From positions 2,944,501 to 3,008,500 of the forward strand of contig NC_022357.1 of NCBI RefSeq assembly GCF_000297055.2: a stretch of DNA of 64,000 nucleotides, written 5' to 3'. Under the pieces are notes generated by a model. The model was not told the origin of the DNA, did not search any database, and was given only the letters and a program-made list of their open reading frames with translations. Source of the DNA: Sulfuricella denitrificans skB26 (lineage in GTDB: Bacteria; Pseudomonadota; Gammaproteobacteria; Burkholderiales; Sulfuricellaceae). A program made the position numbers and the translations under genes. Positions 44,501-53,923 of this stretch are shown piece after piece. How positions within the stretch are numbered: position 1 is the stretch's first letter; every line of letters begins with the position of its first letter.

Positions 44501-47231
44501 CAGCCATTTCGGCTGCCGCTTCTTCGATGAAATCAAAGTCCATAACCGGCAAACCGATTTCCTCAACCGGTTCGACAGCTTCCGTCACCTCCTCTTCAGG
44601 CTGCGGCTCGAAGGTGAGTGGCTCTTCCATAACAGGATAGCCGATTTCGGCTGTACCCTCCTCAACCACATCGAAGCTTGGCAAGCTAATTTCTTCCGCG
44701 GGTTCGGCAGACTCCTCTACGGGCGCGAGTTCCTCCTCGACCTCGACGGAAGCGGGCATTGCACTGACCTGCGGCACAACTTCAGCCGTTTCCTTACCAC
44801 TCATTAACTGCTCTGCCGAGACCATCAGTGCATCGGCCTCTACAACCACCGAGCCTTTGCTTTGAAGTTGCCCCACCCATTGCCCGAATGCAGTGCACGC
44901 CTGCTCGATAAAATTCAACAGTACAGGTGTGGCGCCTCTCTCATCCTGCAGCCATTTGTTCATCACCTGTTCGACCGCCCATGCAACCTCCCCCAGATCT
45001 GTCAGGCCGACCATGCGTCCGCTGCCCTTCAGGGTATGAAAGCCACGACGGATCGTGGTTAGAGCCTCGCGGTCGCCAGGCTGTTCATGGCAGGCCTGCA
45101 GATTCTCGCTGACAGTAGCTAACACCTCAGTCGCTTCTTCCAAGTAAATCTCAAGCATTTCTGCGTCGACAGCTTCCTCGGATGCGTCCAGCAAACGTTC
45201 GGTTTCTTGCGATGGCGCTACGGGTATCTTGGTCTCGACCAGGGCGGCAACCGCGCTCGCCAATCCGGGAGCCGGCCTCCCCTGCTCTTCATCCAACAGT
45301 CGCCTTGCGGTGGCGGCCTGTTCCTTCAGCTCCAAATCGGCCACCAGATCGGCGTCATGAGCCAGACCGTTCAGCGATTTCTCCAGCTTCTGGCGTGCAG
45401 CCAAATCATCGGGGTTAGCCTGCCACTCCTGGAAGTTTTCCTGTGCCAGTTGTTTTTGCTTATACAGACTGGCTTCGATGCTTTCATCATCCGCACGAGT
45501 TTCCTCGACTTCTTCTTGCGGAGTAGCCGTTTTTTCCTCCGGCTCGCCCGTCAGGCGAGACAGGGCACGGCTAATAATTTTTTCCGCATCCGCACGTCCA
45601 TACTGAACTTCTTCGATGTAGAAACCCAGGCTGCTCAAACCTTCAGCCACCCCCTCCAGCTCTTTTGGGCTCGGCTCATAAACTGGATCAGCAAAGCGCA
45701 GGATGCTGGAATGGCAGAGGTCAAGCAGCTTGTCTGCCTTTCCAAGATCGAGAATTGTCAGCGCACCGGAAATCTGCTTCAGGACAGGTTCGAGAGAGGA
45801 AATACCCTCCCGCTTGGTCGTATCCCTGAAGAACGTATCCAGCACTTCCTCAATCCGCCGCAGATTGGCCTGAATTTCATGCGCAACCTGAGCCAACAGG
45901 AGTTTTTCCTGGGCTTTGCGGCTGATGTCACCAAGGTGCGGGATTCCCGCCGCATCGATTTCTTCCGGGCGGCCACTTAAAACAGCCGACATACGCTTGG
46001 TCTGGATTTCCAGCTGCTTTGCCATTTCATCATTGAACTGGGCAAAGTTTTCCAGCACATTCTCCGCCAGCAGCAGAGCCGTGGCCACTTCTATAGCTAG
46101 AACATCTCCGGCACTGTCCTGCCCCGGTTGAGTTGCTGCGAGCGCTTGTGTCTGCAAGAGCAGGCCATGCAAAGGGGGATTATTCAGCGACAGGCTTTTT
46201 TCTACCAGCCGACCTAAGGGTTCCTGCAAATTTTTCAGGCTTTCTTTATGGCCTGTGGTGAACTTCAACCACAACTCCTTGACCGGCGTCAGCAACTCCT
46301 TCAGTTCCCGAAGCAGGGGCTGGAGCCGAGCTGCGTCCACCTCTGCAGCAGTGGCCATCTGCGGCAAGCAGCTATCCAGATCGAATGCCTGCTTGACCTG
46401 CTTGATCCGCTCGCTCACCGGCTGACTACATGCCACCCGGTATAGCAGATCACGCAGCAGGTGTTCCGCCACCTTGGATGAGGATTCGGCAAGCTTGCGA
46501 ATCTGCTGATCAATCCTGCCAAGCAGGCGCTTGGCTTCGAAGTCGGGACTCAAGCCCTTGTTGAGCAAACCTTCTATCAGTGCCCCCGCGGACCACCAGA
46601 AGGTTCGTTGCGCCGGCAAACTCTGAGCTCGTTCGATGACCAGCAATGCCTCGCGCATTGCCTCTATCCCCGCCGGGTCGTCCGGTGTGCGAAGGAATTT
46701 AAGCAGCCCCCCCTGAAAGCGCGCACGCTCAGCCTTGGCCAGCACTTGCAGTTCGGCCTCACTCGCGGGCTTCGCATAGCCATCCTTCGGTGCGCGCGTG
46801 GACAGATCCGGGAAAAACAAGTCGCTTTCGGCAAAACCCGAGGCGTTACGTGCCTGACGCAAACTTTTATAGACCGGGTAGAGCCTGAGCGGCACATCTG
46901 GCTCGCCATCAAGCAGGCCGGAGAGATACTTGGAGAGCTCAGCAATGGCCTGGTTAAGGACTTCGAGGTTGGCTGGAGAAGGAGGAACCTCCTCCTTCTC
47001 CAGAGCGACCACCAGCTTTTCGATTTCACCGCTAACGCGCGCAGCCCCTTCCAGGCCGACCATCAGGATGGCGCCATTCACCTGATGCAGGTGAGTCAAG
47101 CAATAGCGCAGTGGGGAAAGATCGCTGGGGTTGCCAAAGAATCCCGCCAGTTTCTGCCTGGCTTGCTCCAGCGCCTGGTCGATTTCGCCTTTGACCCAGG
47201 TCAGTGGGCCGATATCCAACTCGGTGGCCAT
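41517..47231 (-). CDS. chpA: Chemotaxis-type hybrid histidine kinase ChpA/PilL
   Basis: A 1904-residue CheA-like kinase of the type IV pilus chemosensory (Pil-Chp) system. Histidine phosphotransfer sites are H732 (GFHTLKGSGR), H1035 (AAHTLCG) and H1218 (LHTFKGSAR). A degenerate N-terminal Hpt-like segment (THLHQVNGAILMVG) lacks an obvious site. A Glu/Pro-rich linker spans about 820-985. The kinase core (about 1480-1624) has HLLRNSMVHGVE and VDDGAGFN plus GRGVGLDVV. A CheW domain (about 1625-1765) and a C-terminal receiver (1784-1904, phospho-Asp D1834 in MLVDIEMP) complete it. P. aeruginosa ChpA carries more Hpt-type domains. It probably phosphorylates PilG and PilH. Confidence 0.93.
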   Translation of the reverse strand: MATELDIGPLTWVKGEIDQALEQARQKLAGFFGNPSDLSPLRYCLTHLHQVNGAILMVGLEGAARVSGEIEKLVVALEKEEVPPSPANLEVLNQAIAELSKYLSGLLDGEPDVPLRLYPVYKSLRQARNASGFAESDLFFPDLSTRAPKDGYAKPASEAELQVLAKAERARFQGGLLKFLRTPDDPAGIEAMREALLVIERAQSLPAQRTFWWSAGALIEGLLNKGLSPDFEAKRLLGRIDQQIRKLAESSSKVAEHLLRDLLYRVACSQPVSERIKQVKQAFDLDSCLPQMATAAEVDAARLQPLLRELKELLTPVKELWLKFTTGHKESLKNLQEPLGRLVEKSLSLNNPPLHGLLLQTQALAATQPGQDSAGDVLAIEVATALLLAENVLENFAQFNDEMAKQLEIQTKRMSAVLSGRPEEIDAAGIPHLGDISRKAQEKLLLAQVAHEIQANLRRIEEVLDTFFRDTTKREGISSLEPVLKQISGALTILDLGKADKLLDLCHSSILRFADPVYEPSPKELEGVAEGLSSLGFYIEEVQYGRADAEKIISRALSRLTGEPEEKTATPQEEVEETRADDESIEASLYKQKQLAQENFQEWQANPDDLAARQKLEKSLNGLAHDADLVADLELKEQAATARRLLDEEQGRPAPGLASAVAALVETKIPVAPSQETERLLDASEEAVDAEMLEIYLEEATEVLATVSENLQACHEQPGDREALTTIRRGFHTLKGSGRMVGLTDLGEVAWAVEQVMNKWLQDERGATPVLLNFIEQACTAFGQWVGQLQSKGSVVVEADALMVSAEQLMSGKETAEVVPQVSAMPASVEVEEELAPVEESAEPAEEISLPSFDVVEEGTAEIGYPVMEEPLTFEPQPEEEVTEAVEPVEEIGLPVMDFDFIEEAAAEMAASAVEESPGAEALPAEEIMLEAPEPTEEISQPLVEEVEQTAVVETEAPGIEELVSVSLELNAEEAEPEPLPETDIVIGDVTLPSALFDIFMSEAKQRVAVLREELARLEDQPDLPIREDFMRAAHTLCGISRTVGFPASAQLSFELEEWLREMLEHPRPANGKQVKVTGDAVVALNKMVQAVEEQKMPKPAKQLVRSLQALVKKARADGEKAASSALIERAVAEAVKPAKIAKPIAVFPEVERRVEVVRTAAFEVPMPTSRDDIDQDILPLFLEEAQDLYPLVGTQVRAWREKPADRQAPQDLQRSLHTFKGSARMAGALQLGDLVHNMETLVVDSTEAGAPAASLFDELFTYFDKIGDLLDRLQAGTETPISAETTAGQPDLQLLPASAKPGVQQLRVRADILDRLVNEAGEISIARSRVEGEMQSFKQSLLELTENVIRLRNQVREIEIQAESRMQSQANQTGGVAETFDPLEFDRFTRFQELTRFLAESVNDVATVQQSLLKSLGEADAALLQQARQNRELQQELMHIRMVPLSSITDRLHRIVRQTARELDKKANLEIKGGEVELDRSVLEKMTAPFEHLLRNSMVHGVESVADRIQAGKAEAGAIRIEARQEGNEIVLTLVDDGAGFNLEAIRKHAVQIGRLQADSDITPARLVDMIFEPGFSTAQQVTQVAGRGVGLDVVRSEIAGLGGRVEAIPGEHGGAIFSIYLPLTLAVAQAVLVRTGEKIYALPSSMVEQVKEFKSAGLEEIQRKGEIEWQNNRYPLFYLPRLLGDKEQVPEMHRYAMTLLLRSGSQRVAVQVDEILGNQEIVIKNIGPQLARVPGIAGATVLGNGQVALIINPAPLVQRMAMQVPSFLGTVSVAPMPEAVAPTIMVVDDSLTVRKITSRLLSKEGYQVVTAKDGVDALQHLQEILPDVMLVDIEMPRMDGFELTKNVRSDPQTAHIPIIMITSRTAEKHRNYAMELGVNAYLGKPFQEDELLDHIAGFLKKP

Positions 47232-47244
47232 GCTCTTTAATTAC

Positions 47245-49398
47245 CTATGCAAGTTTGAAGCCCGCCACAGAGCCTTTCAGCTCGGCAGCAAGTGCGGTCA
47301 ACTGACCAACAGAAGCGGCGGTCTGCTTGGTACCATCCGTGGTCTGGTTGGTAATGTCCTGAATATCCTGCATGTTCGTCGCCACTTTGCCAGCAGCCTC
47401 CGCCTGCGCCTGGGTCGCCCTGGAAATGGTGTCGATCAGATCCGCCAGACTGCGCGTAACCCGTTCGATCTCGGACAGGGCCTGGCCCGCCGCATCTGAA
47501 AGCTTGGCGCCTTCCACCACACCCTGAGTACTTTGCTCCATAGCGGCCACCGCATCGTGGGTGTCGGTCTGAATGGTCTTTACGATCGCGCCGATCTGCT
47601 TGGTTGCCTCGCCTGAACGCTCTGCCAACCGCTGCACCTCTTCCGCCACCACGGTGAAGCCACGCCCCGCCTCACCCGCCGAAGCTGCCTGAATCGCCGC
47701 GTTCAGCGCCAGAATGTTGGTTTGTTCGGTAATATCCGAAATCAGTTCCACGATCTCGCTAATCTCCTGGGAGCTTTCACCCAGCCGCTTGATCCGTTTA
47801 GCTGTTTCCTGAATCTGCCCACGAATCTCATTCATGCCTGCAATGGAATTTTGCACCGCTGCGGCACCCTTATCTGCGGCCTGGAGGGATTGCTGCGCCA
47901 CTTTCGCAGACTCAGCGGCGTTAGCCGATACCTGGTTAATGGAATCTGCCATCTGCAACACCGCCGCACTGGTTTCCTCAATCTCACGCGACTGCTTTTC
48001 CGAAGCCTGCAGCAAATGCTCGGAGGTACCCTGCGCCTCCTGAGACTCCCGAGCCAGTTGCTCTGTCGCCTTGTTTACCCCTACAACCAGCGATCGCAGC
48101 TCGTCGATCGCGTAGTTGATCGAGTCGGCAATAGCACCGGTGATATCCTCGGTCACTCGCGCCCTCACGGTCAGGTCGCCTTCCGCCAGATCGCCCATTT
48201 CATTGAGCAGCCGCAGAATCGCCTCCTGGTTTCGTTTGTTTTCCTGCTCACTGATGGCCGCCTTACGCTTGGCATCATCCAGCAACACCTTGGCAAACAG
48301 CACGGCGAACAACAATGCCGCACTACCGAAAATGACGGTTAACAACGCTTCCAGCAAACCACTGCTGGCATGATTGTTGTAACTCTCGGTCAGCTTGCTG
48401 GATAAGTCCAGCATCTTGTCCCCGTCTTTAAACAAAGAACGTTGAGCGTCGTGGGCCGCCGCCAAAGGTCGAACATTTTGCAGCATCTGATCGACATGCA
48501 CGGAAAAATCTTTAAAAGTTTGATCGATATCTCCCAGCATATCGCGCGCGATAGAATCTTTGACCGGGTTCAGCAACATGCCCCCACTCCCATCTTTCAG
48601 GCCGACCAAAGTATTGCGGAAGATGGTGATGCTTTTGCCATCCAGAAAAGTTTCGTCAAGATCGGCATCGCTTCCCGTCAGGAGCAGAACATTGGCATTT
48701 TTCGCAATCCGCTGGGTCAGCATCCCCAGTTGCCGGGCGGCGGCAACCTCCCTTACTCCCGCGCCCGACTGAATCAGCTGGGCAGCCAGCAGCTCGGTAA
48801 GGTCGAGCAAATCATTATTGCTGGAGTTAACCCCGACCACGTTATTGCTCAGCTGGATCAGATTTTTTTCCTGCGCCGCCATCAGCCCGATATCCTTGGC
48901 CATCTTGCCCCACAGCGCTTTAATCTCCATCAACTCCGGTCGCATGGCGTTAGACGAAGCGGGTATGCCGGCACCACCCTGTAACAAGTTATTAATGTGG
49001 CTGGAAAAGCGCCGATCGGCATCTTTCAACTGGGCAAAAGCGATCTGGTTACCTTGCGCAGCTTGCTGTGCGCCCTTCGCGATCCGTTGCGACAACATCT
49101 GCATTTCCGTCGAGGTGCCGGTATGCTGTTTCAGGATATACAGGTTCACACCGTACCAGAGCAGCGGAGACAAGGTGAGAAGCACGGCCACGGCCCATGC
49201 GCCGCCCAGTATCTTCAACTGCTGCCTTATGGGCTTTTCGCCGATAAGCGGCAGTGATTGCCCTGAATCGCCGACCATCTTCTGAAGCCCTTTCATCACC
49301 AAGGTGGTATTCAGCCCCAACTTCGTCGTCGGTCCGGTCGGAGACGCCTGTCCGGGCTTCTCCTTGAAAAAGCTGAAACTTGGCAACTTGAATCCCAT
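47245..49398 (-). CDS. pilJ: Twitching motility methyl-accepting chemotaxis protein PilJ
   Basis: A 717-residue inner membrane chemoreceptor. TM1 is about 70-95 and TM2 about 345-368. Between them lies the PilJ-type all-helical sensor domain with repeated [17 protein letters not shown] and [19 protein letters not shown] segments. A HAMP/linker region with [12 protein letters not shown] precedes the signalling coiled coil, whose tip reads [20 protein letters not shown]. In Pseudomonas PilJ senses through pili and signals to ChpA via PilI. Spacing to pilI and chpA supports one operon. Confidence 0.93.
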   Translation of the reverse strand: MGFKLPSFSFFKEKPGQASPTGPTTKLGLNTTLVMKGLQKMVGDSGQSLPLIGEKPIRQQLKILGGAWAVAVLLTLSPLLWYGVNLYILKQHTGTSTEMQMLSQRIAKGAQQAAQGNQIAFAQLKDADRRFSSHINNLLQGGAGIPASSNAMRPELMEIKALWGKMAKDIGLMAAQEKNLIQLSNNVVGVNSSNNDLLDLTELLAAQLIQSGAGVREVAAARQLGMLTQRIAKNANVLLLTGSDADLDETFLDGKSITIFRNTLVGLKDGSGGMLLNPVKDSIARDMLGDIDQTFKDFSVHVDQMLQNVRPLAAAHDAQRSLFKDGDKMLDLSSKLTESYNNHASSGLLEALLTVIFGSAALLFAVLFAKVLLDDAKRKAAISEQENKRNQEAILRLLNEMGDLAEGDLTVRARVTEDITGAIADSINYAIDELRSLVVGVNKATEQLARESQEAQGTSEHLLQASEKQSREIEETSAAVLQMADSINQVSANAAESAKVAQQSLQAADKGAAAVQNSIAGMNEIRGQIQETAKRIKRLGESSQEISEIVELISDITEQTNILALNAAIQAASAGEAGRGFTVVAEEVQRLAERSGEATKQIGAIVKTIQTDTHDAVAAMEQSTQGVVEGAKLSDAAGQALSEIERVTRSLADLIDTISRATQAQAEAAGKVATNMQDIQDITNQTTDGTKQTAASVGQLTALAAELKGSVAGFKLA

Positions 49399-49471
49399 GA
49401 TTAAATCTCCATCCCTAATTTTATTTTCAACTCAAAGAAATGATCATTCATTAAGTGCCCGCCGAACGCCT

Positions 49472-49990
49472 TTATGACAGGCCTACATTCAAAAACTGGG
49501 CGTGCCCGGTCAATACCTGCATATTCAGTTCCTGCCACCGTTGTCCAGTTTCATCATGGTATTCGGCAGCAACCCAGGGCGGAGCCTCCCCCTCTATTTC
49601 CACCCGTTGCATTTTCTCTGGATTGCGCAATCCCAGCATGCGACTGACGACGATTCCACAATTGACAGAAAATTTCTGGTGAACCAGAAGCAGGCGGCAA
49701 TCCACGACAAATTGCGTTGGCGCGCCACCGAGAAAATGGGAAAAATCAACGATGCCATAGAGATTGCCGCGAAAATTCGCCACACCGCAAAACCATGACT
49801 GCGCGAGGGGAACGGAGGTCAACTTTGGAATAGGCAACGCTTCGCTGATATCGGAAAGATTGACCAGCCAGAACTGCGAGCCAATCTGGACACCCAGCTT
49901 GGAGGGGTTGGCAGTATCGCTAGATGCCAAGCTCTGCAACTTGGCCATCACGCTCTCATGAAATGCTCGCAGGCTGATTTTTCTTGCCAT
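49472..49990 (-). CDS. pilI: Twitching motility CheW-like adaptor PilI
   Basis: A 172-residue CheW-domain protein. GVQIGSQFWLVNLSDISEALP is the first beta-barrel landmark, PLAQSWFCGVANFRGNLYGIVDFSHFLG the conserved docking strand (N-x-R-G), and LLLVHQKFSVNCGIVVSRMLGL follows. It couples PilJ to ChpA. Position between pilH and pilJ is the standard order of the cluster. These three strings are given as landmarks from residues about 33-120. Confidence 0.9.
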   Translation of the reverse strand: MARKISLRAFHESVMAKLQSLASSDTANPSKLGVQIGSQFWLVNLSDISEALPIPKLTSVPLAQSWFCGVANFRGNLYGIVDFSHFLGGAPTQFVVDCRLLLVHQKFSVNCGIVVSRMLGLRNPEKMQRVEIEGEAPPWVAAEYHDETGQRWQELNMQVLTGHAQFLNVGLS

Positions 49991-50034
49991 CTGCTATCCT
50001 TGTAAGCCCCAGGCAACGTACGGTGACATGGAGA

Positions 50035-50400
50035 TCAACCGAGTGCCGTAATTTTTTTCAGCAGTTCATCCTGATTCACCGGTTTGACGATGTAATCCTT
50101 GGCGCCCTGCCGCATTCCCCATACCTTATCGGTTTCCTGTCCCTTGGTGGTGCACATGATGACAGGAATATCTTTGGTTTCTTCATCCTTAGAAATTGCC
50201 CGTGTCGCCTGAAACCCATTCAGGCCCGGCATCACCACATCCATGATGATCAAGTCAGGCTTTTCCAGCTTGGCCTTGGTGATTGCCTCCTCACCACTTT
50301 CGGCGGTAATCACCTGATAGCCCTGTTTAGTCAGCAAGCCGCCAAGGAAGAATCTTTCGGTAGGCGAATCATCCACGACCATAATCTTATTGATAGCCAT
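50035..50400 (-). CDS. pilH: Twitching motility response regulator PilH
   Basis: A 121-residue single-domain CheY-like receiver. The acidic pocket is V-D-D at 9-11, the phospho-acceptor D54 in LIIMDVVMPG, Thr in VIMCTTKG and Lys in YIVKPVN. It has no output domain. In Pseudomonas PilH acts with the PilT retraction side of pilus control, or as a phosphate sink. It lies 11 bases downstream of pilG. Confidence 0.93.
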   Translation of the reverse strand: MAINKIMVVDDSPTERFFLGGLLTKQGYQVITAESGEEAITKAKLEKPDLIIMDVVMPGLNGFQATRAISKDEETKDIPVIMCTTKGQETDKVWGMRQGAKDYIVKPVNQDELLKKITALG

Positions 50401-50411
50401 TTATTTCCTCT

Positions 50412-50816
50412 CTAGCTGGCACTACGCTGAGCCATGTACTGACTCACAGTTTTAAGCAGACTTTCCTTGGTAAAAGGTTTGGTCAGATATTCATCGGACC
50501 CCACCATCCTGCCCCGAGCACGGTCGAACAAACCATCCTTGCTGGATAGCATGATAACGGGGGTGACTTTGAATTTTGAGTTTTTCTTGATCAGCGCGCA
50601 AGTCTGATAGCCATCCAGGCGCGGCATCATGATATCAACGAAAATGACATCGGGTTGATGATCGGCAATCTTGGACAGAGCGTCAAACCCATCTTCTGCG
50701 AGGATAACCTCACATCCGGCCTTCACCAGAAAAATCTCGGCACTGCGGCGTATGGTATTGCTGTCATCAATCACCATCACCTTGGTTCCCGCAAGAGTTT
50801 GTGTTTCTCCGCTCAC
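50412..50816 (-). CDS. pilG: Twitching motility response regulator PilG
   Basis: A 134-residue CheY-like receiver, first gene of the Pil-Chp operon. IDDSN at 16-20, D61 in VIFVDIMMPRLDGY, Ser in IMLSSKDG and Lys in YLTKPFTKE are the receiver residues. RRSAEIFLVKAGCEV is typical of PilG. The start is GTG at 50814-50816 with a strong GGAGGAGG six bases upstream. In Pseudomonas PilG promotes pilus extension and cAMP signalling. The 238-bp gap to the divergent thiD holds the promoter region. A perfect CGGCA/TGCCG hairpin at 50961-50973 is the only clear structure there. Confidence 0.93.
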   Translation of the reverse strand: MSGETQTLAGTKVMVIDDSNTIRRSAEIFLVKAGCEVILAEDGFDALSKIADHQPDVIFVDIMMPRLDGYQTCALIKKNSKFKVTPVIMLSSKDGLFDRARGRMVGSDEYLTKPFTKESLLKTVSQYMAQRSAS

Positions 50817-51054
50817 TCGCCTCCTCCAAGCTTTTTTATTACCCAGGCTAATCCACCCTGTCCGGGTAATGGTATCAGCCTTTGAGTTTATATGAAGACA
50901 CTATTTTAGAGCATTGTATAATAAATTCTCTTCAGGTAAAGCGCCTTGTCATAACTCATACGGCAAAATGCCGGGAATCTCCACGCCAATTTAGGTTAAG
51001 ATACTGTCTTTCGATCAACCTTTACCATGGTAGACACCACTCGATTTTTTCAGC

Positions 51055-51912
51055 ATGACAACGTCCGTACTCATGGCAAACACGCGCGAAACGCCCCCGA
51101 TTGTACTTGCTTTTTCCGCTTCCGATCCGAGTGGCGGAGCCGGTCTGCAAGCTGACATCCTGACCTTGTCCAGCATGGGATGCCATCCCCTTTCGGTAGT
51201 CACCGCCATCACGGTGCAAGACACCTTGGGCGTAGAGGACGTAATGGCCATGGAGGCCGAGTGGGTTGCCGACCAGGCGCGCTGTGTACTAGAGGACATG
51301 CCGGTGGGGGTTTTCAAAGTTGGCCTGATCGGCAGCGTGGAAAATGTTGCCGCCATCGCCGAGGTAGTCGCTGATTACCCGGATATCCCGCTGATACTGG
51401 ACCCGGTGCTGGCCTCCGGCCGTGGGGATGAATTGGCTGGCGACGACATACTCACGGCCTTGCTGGAAATGCTCATCCCTCAGACCACCCTGCTCACGCC
51501 CAACAGTATGGAAGCCAGGCGTATCGCGCAGCTTGATGACGATGATGGCGATGCCGAACCCGATCTTGCCGAATGCGCCCGGCGCATTATCGAAATGGGC
51601 TGCGAATTCGTGCTTATTACCGGCACCCATGAAAATACGCCCCAGGTAGTGAACACTCTCTATGGTGAAAGCGGCGTGTTGCGTAGCGACAGCTGGCAAC
51701 GCCTGCCAGGAAGCTACCACGGTTCGGGCTGTACCCTGGCTTCGGCGATCGCCGCCTCGATAGCCCAAGGCCTAGATATTCCGGAAGCAGTAAAGGAGGC
51801 ACAGGAATTCACCTGGCAAGCATTGAAAGCCGGCTTCCACCCGGGCATGGGGCAATACATTCCCGATCGTCTTTTCTGGGCGCACGAGGAAAAAGATGCC
51901 ACCGGCACTTGA
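51055..51912 (+). CDS. thiD: Hydroxymethylpyrimidine/phosphomethylpyrimidine kinase
   Basis: A 285-residue ribokinase-family enzyme that phosphorylates HMP and HMP-P. VLAFSASDPSGGAGLQADI is the substrate-binding start. VFKVGLIGSVENV, LDPVLASGRGDEL, LLTPNSMEARRI and LPGSYHGSGCTLASAIAAS (catalytic Asp region replaced by the usual G-S-G-C-T) follow in ThiD order. An alternative ATG at 51073 would shorten it by six residues. No TPP riboswitch is seen upstream, in contrast to thiC. Confidence 0.94.
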   Translation: MTTSVLMANTRETPPIVLAFSASDPSGGAGLQADILTLSSMGCHPLSVVTAITVQDTLGVEDVMAMEAEWVADQARCVLEDMPVGVFKVGLIGSVENVAAIAEVVADYPDIPLILDPVLASGRGDELAGDDILTALLEMLIPQTTLLTPNSMEARRIAQLDDDDGDAEPDLAECARRIIEMGCEFVLITGTHENTPQVVNTLYGESGVLRSDSWQRLPGSYHGSGCTLASAIAASIAQGLDIPEAVKEAQEFTWQALKAGFHPGMGQYIPDRLFWAHEEKDATGT

Positions 51913-51930
51913 AACCATAGGGCAGCGCAT

Positions 51931-51966
51931 CTCTCCCTCACCCTCTCCAGCAAACGGGAGAAGGTG
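51931..51966. repeat. REP-like CT/GA palindrome between thiD and thiE
   Basis: CTCTCCCTCACCCTCTCC followed by AGCAAACGGGAGAAGG forms an imperfect hairpin of CTCTCC with GGGAGA. It looks like a decayed copy of the common dispersed palindrome CCCTCTCCC-n-GGGAGAGGG found in many proteobacteria. A single copy is seen in this window. Confidence 0.4.
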
Positions 51967-51987
51967 CAAACGTGAAGGGCGATTGTT

Positions 51988-52623
51988 TTGATCGGCGGCC
52001 TATATGCCATCACCCCCGAATGCGCCGACACCGAAAGTCTGGTGGAACAGGTCAGACAGGCCTTGTCTGGTGGCGCTCACCTGGTGCAATATCGCAACAA
52101 AGGGGGCGATGTTGGGTTGCGCCACGAGCAGGCCAGCGAATTATTAGCGCTGTGCAAACAATTCCATGTGCCGCTGATCATCAATGACGATATTCGCCTC
52201 TCCGACCTGACCGGTGCGGATGGAGTACACCTGGGCAAGGACGATGGCAGTGTGCGTGAAGCCCGACTGATTCTCGGCCCGGATAAAATTATCGGCGTGT
52301 CTTGTTATAATGACTTGCAACGGGCGCTCGATGCCGAAGCCCATGGCGCAAATTATGTTGCCTTCGGCAGTTTCTTCCCGTCGTCGACCAAATCCGACGT
52401 GGTTACGGCACCTTTAACTCTTTTACACGAAGCAAAGCGGGTCCTGAATATACCGCTCGTCTCCATCGGCGGCATTACTGCGGATAATGTCACCCCCCTG
52501 ATCGAAGCCGGCACCGACGCCGTGGCCGTTATTTCTGCGCTATTCGACAGCGAGGATATCGTGAGAGCCGCCAGCCGCTTTGCCGTGTTATTCGAAAAAT
52601 CAAACCACCATACACTGCACTAA
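51988..52623 (+). CDS. thiE: Thiamine-phosphate synthase
   Basis: A 211-residue TIM-barrel enzyme joining HMP-PP and thiazole phosphate. [43 protein letters not shown] and [11 protein letters not shown] are ThiE landmarks, with [16 protein letters not shown] and [13 protein letters not shown] forming the phosphate loops. The frame is closed by a TGA at 51973-51975. The only reasonable start is TTG at 51988, preceded at eight bases by AAGGG. That is an uncommon start codon. hemL follows after ten bases. Confidence 0.93.
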   Translation: MIGGLYAITPECADTESLVEQVRQALSGGAHLVQYRNKGGDVGLRHEQASELLALCKQFHVPLIINDDIRLSDLTGADGVHLGKDDGSVREARLILGPDKIIGVSCYNDLQRALDAEAHGANYVAFGSFFPSSTKSDVVTAPLTLLHEAKRVLNIPLVSIGGITADNVTPLIEAGTDAVAVISALFDSEDIVRAASRFAVLFEKSNHHTLH

Positions 52624-52633
52624 GGTAATGACT

Positions 52634-53923
52634 ATGACCTCACGCAACCAGCAACTTTTCGAAAAATCTCAGCAGTTCATCCCCGGCGGCGTCAATTCGC
52701 CTGTACGCGCTTTCGGCTCGGTCGGCGGCACGCCGGTGTTTTTCAAGCGCGGCGCAGGTGCCACCGTCTGGGACGAGGATGGCCAGGCGTATATCGATTA
52801 CGTCGGCTCCTGGGGACCAATGATCCTCGGCCACGCCCACCCCGAGGTGATCAAGGCCGTCCAGGAAACCGCCGCCAACGGCTTGAGCTTCGGCGCACCC
52901 ACCGCGCTGGAACTGGAAATGGCTGAAACTTTGTGCATGCTGCTACCCGGCATGGATCAGGTGCGCCTGGTCAGTTCCGGCACCGAGGCCACCATGAGCG
53001 CCATCCGCCTGGCGCGGGGATACACCGGCCGTTCCAAGATCATCAAGTTCGAAGGTTGTTACCACGGCCACGCCGACTCGCTACTGGTCAAGGCCGGCTC
53101 CGGCGCACTTACCTTCGGCCAACCCAGCTCCGGCGGGGTCCCGGCAGAAACTGCGGCGCATACCCTGGTGCTGGCCTACAACGACAGCGCCGCACTGGTA
53201 GAAACTTTCGGGAAAATCGGCAACGAAATTGCCGCAGTGATCGTCGAGCCGGTCGCCGGAAACATGAACCTGGTCGCACCCAAGCCCGAGTTCCTCAAGG
53301 CGCTGCGCGAGCTGTGCACCCAACATGGCAGCGTGCTGATCTTCGACGAAGTGATGACCGGCTTCCGCGTCGGGCCGAAGTGCGCCCAAGGCATGTTCGG
53401 CATCGTTCCCGACCTGACTACGCTCGGCAAGGTGATCGGCGGCGGCATGCCGCTCGGGGCGTTCGGCGGTCGCCGCGAAATCATGCAGAAGCTCGCTCCG
53501 CTTGGCCCGGTCTATCAGGCCGGCACCCTATCCGGCAACCCGGTGGCTGTAGCCGCCGGACTAACCACGCTCAGGCTGGTGCAGGCGCCGGGTTTCTACG
53601 ACAAACTTGCCGCAGCAACCCGCAAGCTAATCGATGGCCTGACTGCAGCGGCCAGGAAGCATGGGGTGATTTTTTCGGCGCAGTCCGTTGGCGGCATGTT
53701 CGGCGTCTACTTCCGCGCCACGCCCCCGACCAGCTATGCCGAAGTGATGGAATGCGACAAGACCGCCTTCAACCATTTCTTCCACGCCATGCTGGAGAAA
53801 GGCATTTATCTTGCCCCTTCCGCATTCGAGGCAGGATTCGTTTCAGCTGCCCACACCGACTTGGAAATCGAAAAAACCTTGCAGGCTGCAGACGAAGTTT
53901 TTGGTGGAATGTCCAAGCGTTAA
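52634..53923 (+). CDS. hemL: Glutamate-1-semialdehyde 2,1-aminomutase
   Basis: A 429-residue PLP enzyme making 5-aminolevulinate in the C5 haem pathway. I place the start at the ATG at 52634 ([15 protein letters not shown]), eight bases after AAGG. The ATG at 52628 is too close to it, and the longer frame to 52580 lies inside thi[51 protein letters not shown] and [18 protein letters not shown] are diagnostic, with PLP lysine K266. hemB at 61284 catalyses the next step. Confidence 0.96.
   Translation: MTSRNQQLFEKSQQFIPGGVNSPVRAFGSVGGTPVFFKRGAGATVWDEDGQAYIDYVGSWGPMILGHAHPEVIKAVQETAANGLSFGAPTALELEMAETLCMLLPGMDQVRLVSSGTEATMSAIRLARGYTGRSKIIKFEGCYHGHADSLLVKAGSGALTFGQPSSGGVPAETAAHTLVLAYNDSAALVETFGKIGNEIAAVIVEPVAGNMNLVAPKPEFLKALRELCTQHGSVLIFDEVMTGFRVGPKCAQGMFGIVPDLTTLGKVIGGGMPLGAFGGRREIMQKLAPLGPVYQAGTLSGNPVAVAAGLTTLRLVQAPGFYDKLAAATRKLIDGLTAAARKHGVIFSAQSVGGMFGVYFRATPPTSYAEVMECDKTAFNHFFHAMLEKGIYLAPSAFEAGFVSAAHTDLEIEKTLQAADEVFGGMSKR

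Noticed and set aside
45207-45980. 257-codon open frame antisense to chpA
   Set aside because: No conserved motif; chpA is continuous and convincing across this span.
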